Shown here piece after piece: positions 57,688-64,000 of a stretch of DNA of 64,000 nt. The notes beneath the pieces are model-generated. The model saw nothing but the letters and a program-made list of their open reading frames with translations. It ran no database searches and had not been told where the DNA came from. Source of the stretch: Limosilactobacillus fastidiosus (GTDB taxonomy: Bacteria > Bacillota > Bacilli > Lactobacillales > Lactobacillaceae); assembly GCF_014145505.1 (NCBI RefSeq), contig NZ_JACIUZ010000019.1, positions 1-64,000 of the forward strand, given 5' to 3'. The number at the start of each line of letters is the position of its first letter. Within the stretch, counting starts at the first letter, position 1. The translations under genes were made by a program, and so were the position numbers.

Positions 57688-58320
57688 TTATTCTTTCACC
57701 GGAATGTGAATAACAGTCTTAAGGTTCTCCATCTTCGTCCTTCTTGGATCAGACAAATAGATTTCGTGGTGACGACGTTTAGAATTAAAGTCAGTTTCAA
57801 GTTTATTTTTCGTAATAAATTGATGCATTTTGGCAATCGTCTGTGGTTCATCATCATACGAACCAACATACATTACTTGAACACACTTTCCTTCATTTAA
57901 TTGGAGAAGCTTAACGTTGGTAAAATCCTGTTTCTTTTTACGTGATGCTTCCTGAATTGCCCATTTCAAAACTGCTTAATCAACAAAATCTGGCATCCGA
58001 ATTAGGGCAACAAATTGAAACTTTTCCTTATATCCATAGTCAATCCCGTTAGCAATACCATCCTGCCATCAAAGACCCTCTAATGGTGGGACTACGAAGT
58101 TAAAATAATCCTTAATCTTATGATCGCCATTTTTACTCATCTTAATCGTATAGGCAATGGCATACAGTGCTGTAATTACCTGTTTATATTCACTATCTTC
58201 AACGTTTGGATCTCCGTGACCACTCACTGCTAAATAGTTCATTTTCGGTATATCAACTAACTTAACTCGTTTGCCAGGTAAATAAAAATGTCATTCTTCC
58301 CGTTTAAAATCATATACCAT
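57688..58320 (-). pseudogene. GyrI-like small-molecule-binding protein with three in-frame stops
   Basis: A 210-codon frame runs from ATG (58318-58320) to the natural stop. It encodes a GyrI-like protein: LVDIPKMNYLAVSGHGDPNV, YAIAYTIKMSKNGDHKIKDY, FNFVVPPLEGL and, near the end, RRHHEIYLSDPRRTKMENLK. Three nonsense codons interrupt it. TGA stands where Trp is expected in EGL*WQDG (family EGFWWQD), TGA in KREE*HFYLPG and TAA in DFVD*AVLKWA. There is no frameshift. Only the last 93 codons form an open frame, and they lack a proper start. It is a decaying gene. Confidence 0.85.
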
Positions 58321-58384
58321 TTGTACTTAACCTCTTTTTTGACTCTCAGGAACACTAAATTTCTATGGTTCTAATCCTCCGGCA

Positions 58385-60151
58385 TTAGGAACTACTAAAA
58401 TAAAAATTCAAAATCCGGTTAGCATAACTTTTTGAATTCATGAAGTCGGCAATCGCTGAGTTTAGTCCCCCTAAGTTATCAGTAATGATCCCATTAACGT
58501 GATCATACATCATTTGTTTCATCACCCTTGGATCATTAACCGTCCAGGAGTAAACATCATTTTTCTGGCGTTGAGCTTGCCTAATAAATTCAAAGTTTAA
58601 TGTTGAATATTCCATTGAATATCCATCCGCAATACTCTTTGGGTATGAAAAGTTATAAGGCTGAATATAAAGGACTTTCAATTTTGGATTCAGTTGTTTT
58701 AAACCAGCTACGGCGCGATAATCAAGCGAATGTACCAAATCATGATCTTTAATAATCCTCTTACCATATTGCTGGTTAAAGCGTTTGAGCATTCCCTTTG
58801 AATCTTGTGGGGTAGTTTTTACCTCAATCAATAATTTTTGGTGAAGCTTTTCTGCAGCATTCAGGTATTGATCAAGACTGGCAATTTTAGCCTGATGACC
58901 ATTCTCGCGAGCTGTCAATTTTGTTAATTGAGTCAACGTCAATTCATGTGGCGTTTTGTCGACTCCCGTTAATTTTTTAAGGTTTTCATCATGGAGAACA
59001 ACAAACTTGTGATCCTTAGTCTCATGAACATCCATCTCAACATAAGTTGGTTTTAGTCGATGCGTCTTTTCCATTGCTGGAATTGTATTTTGAACCCCAT
59101 TTTTCTCTGCCACACCACGGTGAGAAATCGTAACAGGTCGTGTCATACCGGTTCCTTTAAGGTAGTAATAATTATTAGCAATGGCTAGGCCACCAAGGAC
59201 AACAACCATTACACCAAGCGTTGACCACCCTAACCAACCAACTCTTCTTAGTCGCCCTTTGCTTGCTGGAAAATCATCAACCAGGCCAATCACGATTTGT
59301 AAGGCGATCATTCCTGTCCAAATTGTTAATAGTTCACTCACTACTTGGACCAAGGTTAGATTAAAGATTGCCGCCATGAACGCTAATTTCCCGGGAAATA
59401 GATCCACAAGTGATTGCAAGCCGTAAATTAATAAGTAAAAGAGGGCCAAAATAATAACCGTAATTAATCCAAGGACGATTAGTTGTTTTATATACTGCCA
59501 CCACTTAAGTTTACTTGTTAATTTCCAACTTTCTCTTAGTGCTTGTCGTGTTCGGTACTGACGATAAATCATCAATGGTAAAGTTAAAATCAAACGAATC
59601 CCTAGAATCGTAATGATAATATAAAAAATAATTAAAATCGTCAATAACACACTATTTCGTGTCATGAAGTCAAGGATAAATTCAGGAATTTGAACCTTTG
59701 ATAATAATGGTGTGCGGAACACAAGATCCACAAACGGAAGAACTAGCATAAAGTAAAGAAGCAGTAACGGAAAGGATCCTGGTCGGATATTCTGTATTGC
59801 TAACCAAGATTCCTTCAGTAACCGCTTAAAGCTAATCTGACCACCTAAAATTAAGCGTAGTCCTAATAAAAGAAATGCAAACTGCCAATAAATTACTAAC
59901 AGTAAGAGAATTAATTCGATTAACAAACCAATTACAACCAGGGTATGTTGAGTTATTAATATCCCGATATTCTGATAAGAAATAAACGGGATCCCTCCCG
60001 CCTGTAAAACGTAGGTTGTCGTCAACCTAAAAAGTGGGATGAAGATCAGTTGGTTAGCTAGATCCATCCCTACAAACAAAATAATAAATGATACCCAATG
60101 CTGCCAAAAATTTCTTGAATATTGACAGAGATTACGCCAAATTGCTCTCAA
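58385..60151 (-). CDS. Membrane-embedded glycerophosphodiester phosphodiesterase
   Basis: A 588-aa protein with an N-terminal membrane region of about eight helices (residues 15-315, GDPD membrane domain) and a C-terminal GDPD catalytic domain (340-570). The domain starts TISHRGVAEKNGVQNTIPAM (catalytic HRG), followed by YVEMDVHETKDHKFVVLHDENL (metal-binding E/D and catalytic His) and IEVKTTPQ. It hydrolyses glycerophosphodiesters; lactobacillus members may act on lipoteichoic acid-like or lipid-derived substrates outside the cell. It is monocistronic. Confidence 0.9.
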   Translation of the reverse strand: MRAIWRNLCQYSRNFWQHWVSFIILFVGMDLANQLIFIPLFRLTTTYVLQAGGIPFISYQNIGILITQHTLVVIGLLIELILLLLVIYWQFAFLLLGLRLILGGQISFKRLLKESWLAIQNIRPGSFPLLLLYFMLVLPFVDLVFRTPLLSKVQIPEFILDFMTRNSVLLTILIIFYIIITILGIRLILTLPLMIYRQYRTRQALRESWKLTSKLKWWQYIKQLIVLGLITVIILALFYLLIYGLQSLVDLFPGKLAFMAAIFNLTLVQVVSELLTIWTGMIALQIVIGLVDDFPASKGRLRRVGWLGWSTLGVMVVVLGGLAIANNYYYLKGTGMTRPVTISHRGVAEKNGVQNTIPAMEKTHRLKPTYVEMDVHETKDHKFVVLHDENLKKLTGVDKTPHELTLTQLTKLTARENGHQAKIASLDQYLNAAEKLHQKLLIEVKTTPQDSKGMLKRFNQQYGKRIIKDHDLVHSLDYRAVAGLKQLNPKLKVLYIQPYNFSYPKSIADGYSMEYSTLNFEFIRQAQRQKNDVYSWTVNDPRVMKQMMYDHVNGIITDNLGGLNSAIADFMNSKSYANRILNFYFSSS

Positions 60152-60213
60152 AGTTACTCCCTCTTTAATAAACCCCTATTACATGCATCTCCACTATTAT
60201 ACAGCACCTATAA

Positions 60214-60633
60214 TTAACGAACTTCCTTAATATTAGCAATCGCAATTGCTGACCGCTGATTAAAAAAAACTTTTCCCCGTTCAACTTTAACAGTTGACAC
60301 CTGATCACAGAATTCTTCGTAAAACCCGACTTCATCATTAAAGTAATTAATAGTAACCGTGATTTTTGTCCCGGCTAACATTTGAAGTTTTTTTATGATC
60401 CGACGTTCTGCGCTTGCCGAAAGGTATTTTTTATGAGTGTATATTTCAGCCTTTTTTTGGATCAAATTGCCAAATCCCGTTAAGGCAGCAAAGGGTGCAA
60501 ACTGCCCAGCACGATCAGAGCGAGGCATTGGTAAATGCCCCTTTGATGGTTGGTAAGGACGATTAATAATGTCATTATACAGAGAGGTGTCGCTAAATAA
60601 TTTCTGTTCAATTATTTTCTTTTCATCTATCAT
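60214..60633 (-). CDS. YolD-like protein
   Basis: A 139-aa YolD-family protein: MPRSDRAGQFAPFAALTGF (residues 36-54), YLSASAERRIIKKLQML and GTKITVTINYFNDEVGFYEEF. YolD proteins are regularly paired with Y-family polymerases of the UvrX/YqjW type and presumably assist translesion synthesis. Its ATG overlaps the polymerase stop (TAATG), so the two are cotranslated. Confidence 0.88.
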   Translation of the reverse strand: MIDEKKIIEQKLFSDTSLYNDIINRPYQPSKGHLPMPRSDRAGQFAPFAALTGFGNLIQKKAEIYTHKKYLSASAERRIIKKLQMLAGTKITVTINYFNDEVGFYEEFCDQVSTVKVERGKVFFNQRSAIAIANIKEVR

Positions 60634-62159
60634 TATGCCTGGTGTCCCCCAATTTGGTCATTTCGTTCCTTCGTTGTTGATCCTTTCCGCAAATCTCCCA
60701 GGTGAAGAATAACATTCTTATCGCCAAGTTTTTGTTGCAGTTTAAGGATTGTTGCTTGGAGTTTTTGATCCCGTTGCCGTTTGATTGCTGCGGCCCGTTC
60801 TTGCTTAATTTCTTTTTGGGGATCTTCAAAAAGATTAGTCTGTTTAAAGCGAGCCGTTTTAGCTGCAACCTCTTCGTCTACCATATGAGTCGAAATTAAT
60901 GTTATTTTCCTTATCAGGAGGTGCGGGTTAACACACTTCTCGTATAGTTGTTTATAAATTTGGCGCAATTCTGAGCTTGAAGCTGTCGGCAATTCTAGTT
61001 TCTGATGCGCGTGACTTGGTTTAGCGGTTCTCCGTCCATAAAAGTCCTCTACTACTGGTCCCTGATAGTTTGGTGCATACTGAAGGCTTTGTGGATCATA
61101 ATGGATAACAATCCCAAAATCAGCACTCACAACATGACGTTTTACCATGGTTAAAGCAACTGAATCAACCATTCCCTGAGCAGCAGCCAATCCTTCACGG
61201 TACTTATATGGTTTCATCAGGACCTGGCTAGAATAGATGCCGTGTTCTTCTGAATGATAATTCTTTATATCGGCAATCGTCGCTGTCTCGTGTCCCCAGG
61301 CGTGATCAATTAATAGTTCGGCATTTTTTCCGAACTCGCGGTATAGAACCTCTTCATTTAATTGATCCGATAACTTACCCATTGAACAACGGGCAATGTC
61401 TCCCATTGTGTATAAGCCTAACTTCTCGAACCGCTTAGCATAGCCGCGGCCAACTCGCCAAAAATCCGTTAGTGGTTGGTGAGCCCAGAGATATCGTCGG
61501 TATTGATATTCATTCATTTGTGCAATCCGGACACCATCTTGATCAGCTGGAATCCGTTTTGCCACGATATCCATTGCCACTTTTGCGAGGTAAAGATTAG
61601 TTCCAATCCCTGCCGTTGCAGTAAGGCCCGTTTCAAGCTGGATCTGTTGGATAATCCGTTTGGCTAACGTATGTGGTGAAACTTGATGTTCAACAAGATA
61701 ATCTGTAACGTCCATCATCACTTCATCAATCGAATAAACGTGGATATTTTCAGGTTTAATAAAGCGCAAATAGATCCCGTAAACTTCTGCACTGCGCTCC
61801 ATGTAAAATTGCATCCGTGGTGGAACAATTCGAAAGCCTACCCGTAAGTTAGGTGACTTTAATAACTTTCCCCGGTAAATTGAACTATGTTTGGATAAGT
61901 GATGACAGGTAGCCTTCTTCGCCCGCTCCCTATTAATTCGATCAACGATTTGTTGAACTTCGTAAAGTCGGGGACGTCCAGGAACGCCAAACTGCTTCAA
62001 TGCTGGTGAAACAGCTAGACAAATTGTTTTATTCGTCCGTGAGCTATCCGCAACCACTAAATTAGCATTTAATGGATTCAAGTGGCGAGTGATACACTCA
62101 ACGGAAGCATAAAAAGACTTCAAATCAATTGCAATATAGATTCTTTGCTGACCTGCCAT
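60633..62159 (-). CDS. Y-family DNA polymerase (UvrX/YqjW-type)
   Basis: A 508-aa translesion polymerase of the ImpB/MucB/SamB family. The catalytic Asp in IAIDLKSFYASVECI (residues 9-23) and the second acidic motif VYSIDEVMMDVTDYL near 139 form the active site. AGIGTNLYLAKVAMDIVAKR and the helix-hairpin-helix FWRVGRGYAKRFEKLGLYTMGDIA follow. The C-terminal 70 residues are basic and helical. It starts at ATG 62157-62159 with AGGGAG upstream. A one-mismatch SOS box overlaps its promoter. Confidence 0.93.
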   Translation of the reverse strand: MAGQQRIYIAIDLKSFYASVECITRHLNPLNANLVVADSSRTNKTICLAVSPALKQFGVPGRPRLYEVQQIVDRINRERAKKATCHHLSKHSSIYRGKLLKSPNLRVGFRIVPPRMQFYMERSAEVYGIYLRFIKPENIHVYSIDEVMMDVTDYLVEHQVSPHTLAKRIIQQIQLETGLTATAGIGTNLYLAKVAMDIVAKRIPADQDGVRIAQMNEYQYRRYLWAHQPLTDFWRVGRGYAKRFEKLGLYTMGDIARCSMGKLSDQLNEEVLYREFGKNAELLIDHAWGHETATIADIKNYHSEEHGIYSSQVLMKPYKYREGLAAAQGMVDSVALTMVKRHVVSADFGIVIHYDPQSLQYAPNYQGPVVEDFYGRRTAKPSHAHQKLELPTASSSELRQIYKQLYEKCVNPHLLIRKITLISTHMVDEEVAAKTARFKQTNLFEDPQKEIKQERAAAIKRQRDQKLQATILKLQQKLGDKNVILHLGDLRKGSTTKERNDQIGGHQA

Positions 62160-62190
62160 CAACGACGCTCCCTTACTATTTTTATTTATT

Positions 62191-62216
62191 ATAACATTTT
62201 GTCGAACAAACGGTCG
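62191..62216 (-). promoter_or_regulatory. SOS (LexA/DinR-type) box over the polymerase promoter
   Basis: CGAACAAACGGTCG (62203-62216) matches the Gram-positive SOS box CGAACRNRYGTTYG at all but one position. On the minus strand TATAAT follows at 62191-62196, with the box over the spacer and -35 region. LexA or HdiR binding would block transcription until DNA damage. Confidence 0.65.
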
Positions 62217-62227
62217 ATAGCGAAGTT

Positions 62228-62274
62228 TAAAAAGACCCCAAAGCTCGAAATACTCGAACTCTGGGATCCTTTCA
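62228..62274 (-). terminator. Terminator after the aldo/keto reductase
   Basis: On the minus strand GGATCCCAGAGTTCGAG and CTCGAAATACT-side CTTTGGGGTC form a long imperfect hairpin, with TTTTTAAAC after it. Confidence 0.75.
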
Positions 62275-62285
62275 ATTATGGCCCT

Positions 62286-63152
62286 TTAGAAATCTGCTTC
62301 ATCTGGATCAGCACATTGACCACCGAGGTTAGTCAATAAGCTAATCTGCTTCATTTCATCATCAGTTAATACAAAATCAAAAATTTCCTTATTTTGGATC
62401 ATCCGGTTTTCATGAACTGACTTTGGTAGTGGGACAATTCCCTGTTGAATAATCCACCGTAAACAAACCTGGGCAGCAGTTTTACCATACTTATCAGCAA
62501 TTTGCAGAATTGTTTGGTTTGTCATTACATGTGCTCCTTGACCACCAAGCGGAGCCCAAGCTTCCACAAGAATGTTATGAGCTTGAAGGTACTTTACCTG
62601 TTCAGTATGCGGCCAACCTGGGTGAACCTCAATTTGATCAACTGCAGGAGCAACTTTAGCCGTCTTCATAAGTTCAACAATGTGGTGAGGCATAAAGTTA
62701 CTTAACCCGATTGCCTTAATCTTCCCCTCATTGTATAAATCTTCCATGGCCCGCCAAGTTTCAGCGTTGATTTCACTTGCTTTTGTTCCAAATTGCTTTT
62801 GGTTTGCTGGCCAGTGAATTAGGTAGAGGTCTAAATAATCCATTTGGAGATGATCCAACGTTTCCTGGAAGGCCTTCTTGGTTGAGTCATAGCCGCGATT
62901 ATCATTCCACAATTTACTGGTGACAAAGAGGTCTTTCCGGTCGATTCCTGAATCTTTAATTCCTTTACCAACCGCTTCTTCGTTCCCATATACGGCTGCA
63001 GTATCAATATGCCGATACCCAACCTTGATTGCATCTGCAACTGCCTTCTCGGCTACATCAGCGGGTGTTCGGAAAGTTCCGTAACCCACACATGGAATTT
63101 GGGTACCGTTATTTAAATTTAGTTTTGAGTTAATACTTGTTAATTCGATCAA
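62286..63152 (-). CDS. Aldo/keto reductase
   Basis: A NADPH-dependent carbonyl reductase of about 288 aa. The catalytic tetrad is visible: Asp in YRHIDTAAVYGNEEAVGKG, Tyr in the same segment, Lys in LFVTSKLWNDNRGYD, and His in LYLIHWPAN. The cofactor site is IGLSNF...VPLPKSVHENRM near the C terminus. Relatives reduce 2,5-diketogluconate, methylglyoxal or other aldehydes. I chose a TTG start at 63150-63152 downstream of AAGGAAGG; the GTG three codons earlier lies too close to that site. Confidence 0.88.
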   Translation of the reverse strand: MIELTSINSKLNLNNGTQIPCVGYGTFRTPADVAEKAVADAIKVGYRHIDTAAVYGNEEAVGKGIKDSGIDRKDLFVTSKLWNDNRGYDSTKKAFQETLDHLQMDYLDLYLIHWPANQKQFGTKASEINAETWRAMEDLYNEGKIKAIGLSNFMPHHIVELMKTAKVAPAVDQIEVHPGWPHTEQVKYLQAHNILVEAWAPLGGQGAHVMTNQTILQIADKYGKTAAQVCLRWIIQQGIVPLPKSVHENRMIQNKEIFDFVLTDDEMKQISLLTNLGGQCADPDEADF

Positions 63153-63231
63153 ATTATTCACTTCTTCCTTCCTTACTTACTATTATATAGTTTTTTCGTC
63201 ACAATCGGGATTTTTTATCATCCCAACTAAA

Positions 63232-63287
63232 AGAAAAAGGAAATACAACGAAGAAGCCTCGCATTATTCTTCCCCGTTGTATTTCCC
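63232..63287 (-). terminator. pgmB terminator
   Basis: GGAAATACAACG and CGTTGTATTTCC form a perfect outer stem with GAAGAA/TTCTTC inside. On the minus strand it is followed by TTTTTCTTTT. It lies about 60 bases beyond the pgmB stop. Confidence 0.85.
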
Positions 63288-63347
63288 TTATGTTATACAC
63301 AATCAAACTAATATTTCACATTATTCATTGATAGAGAAAGTTAAGAA

Positions 63348-63995
63348 CTAGTCTAATTGTGTCTTAATAGCTGCTAGTGAAACATCAGCAGTATTAGCGA
63401 ACTTAACGTTGGCGTCCTTTAATTCTGCGCCGAAGCCAATGGAAAGTTCGCCCGCCCGATTAATTGATTCAATTCCCGCTTGGGCATCTTCTAGTCCAGC
63501 AACTTGGTCAGCAGGAAGGTTCATCAACTTGGCCGCTTCACTATAGATTTCTGGATCTGGCTTACCATGAGTCAATTTAGCGGGATCCACAATTCCCTCA
63601 AAGTAGTCAGTAATTTGTAAGTATTTTAATACTTTTGGAGCATTCTTGGAAGCTGAGGCTAAAACAATGTGGTAATTATTTGCCTTCAATTCATCCAAGA
63701 AGTCCTTCATTCCCGGAAGAATATCAGCAGGCGTTAAAGTTTCAACCAACTTAATGTAGTTATCGTTCTTTTCGGTTGCCAATGCTTCCTTTTCTTCTTG
63801 GGTATAGTCATTTTCGTGGCCACCAGCCTTAAGGATCAGTTCTAATGAATCCATCCGGCTAACACCCTTCAAACTATCAGCAAGTTCAGGAGTCCACTTA
63901 GTACCAACTTTATCAGCAAGTTGGTGCCAAGCTTGGCCATGAAAACGAGCCGTATCAGCAATCACACCATCAAGATCAAAAGCAAAACCTTTCAA
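63348..63995 (-). CDS. pgmB: Beta-phosphoglucomutase
   Basis: Converts beta-glucose-1-phosphate to glucose-6-phosphate, usually after maltose or trehalose phosphorylase. HAD-superfamily motifs: FAFDLDGVIADTARFHGQAW (residues 4-23; nucleophile Asp and acid/base Asp), LASASKNAPKVL near 116 and GLEDAQAGIESINRAG near 167. The cap has KGVSRMDSLELIL. The frame is open to the right window edge. TTG at 63993-63995 may be internal, and the true start may lie a few codons outside the window, so the 5' end is uncertain. Confidence 0.92.
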   Translation of the reverse strand: MKGFAFDLDGVIADTARFHGQAWHQLADKVGTKWTPELADSLKGVSRMDSLELILKAGGHENDYTQEEKEALATEKNDNYIKLVETLTPADILPGMKDFLDELKANNYHIVLASASKNAPKVLKYLQITDYFEGIVDPAKLTHGKPDPEIYSEAAKLMNLPADQVAGLEDAQAGIESINRAGELSIGFGAELKDANVKFANTADVSLAAIKTQLD

Positions 63996-64000
63996 ATCTT

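Overview
The window looks like a piece of chromosome from a low-to-mid GC lactic acid bacterium of the Lactobacillaceae, most likely the Limosilactobacillus/reuteri group. This is inferred from gene content: T-box controlled tyrS, serS and a permease, PyrR attenuators, ECF-type folate uptake, DUF1129/DUF975/DUF951 proteins, a CBS-less IMP dehydrogenase, tandem TagE-like wall teichoic acid glycosyltransferases and a MucBP-type (Muc_B2) domain. No phage, IS element, CRISPR array or tRNA gene was found. Most genes lie on the minus strand.
Layout. 1-500 is the tandem promoter and 5' leader of an rRNA operon whose 16S gene lies just left of the window (minus strand). 507-5490 holds tyrS with a Tyr T-box, a DUF975 membrane protein, a folate ECF S-component, a coiled-coil protein and gpmA. 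6073-9918 is a plus-strand Met T-box operon, metA-metY-hom, in which metY carries a +1 frameshift in a G6 run. 10026-16083 has a cinnamoyl-esterase-like hydrolase, an NfrA-type reductase, purB with a decayed purK behind its promoter side, cfa and an AI-2E-family membrane protein. 16092-22831 has PyrR-controlled pyrE, azlCD, a two-component system, an LCP protein and guaB.
23094-28692 is the origin-proximal cluster rsmG-noc-parA-parB-DUF951-ychF-DUF1129, with a possible small RNA upstream. 29197-37655 holds a disordered protein, a PTS EIIC-like protein, a T-box controlled amino acid permease, a polar amino acid ABC transporter and serS with its T-box. 37946-41401 is the most unusual stretch: an orphan Muc_B2 protein, then a translationally coupled operon of an FMN reductase, an FMN reductase-PAS protein whose acidic tail carries four DxxTGAS flavinylation-like motifs, and the flavin transferase ApbE. 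This reads as a self-contained cytoplasmic multi-flavinylated redox system.
41578-52719 has an rRNA methyltransferase, paired TagE-like glycosyltransferases, pyrR-pyrF, an ExoA-like protein that has lost catalytic residues, and divergent purA/guaC. 52826-56089 is an operon joining a small alarmone synthetase, a two-component system and a nitroreductase. 56255-63995 has an APC permease, a GyrI-like pseudogene with three in-frame stops, a membrane GDPD, a Y-family polymerase/YolD pair behind an SOS box, an aldo/keto reductase and beta-phosphoglucomutase.
Two intergenic repeat families recur. One begins within a few bases of the stop codons of cfa, ychF and guaC. The other lies beyond terminators of minus-strand genes.
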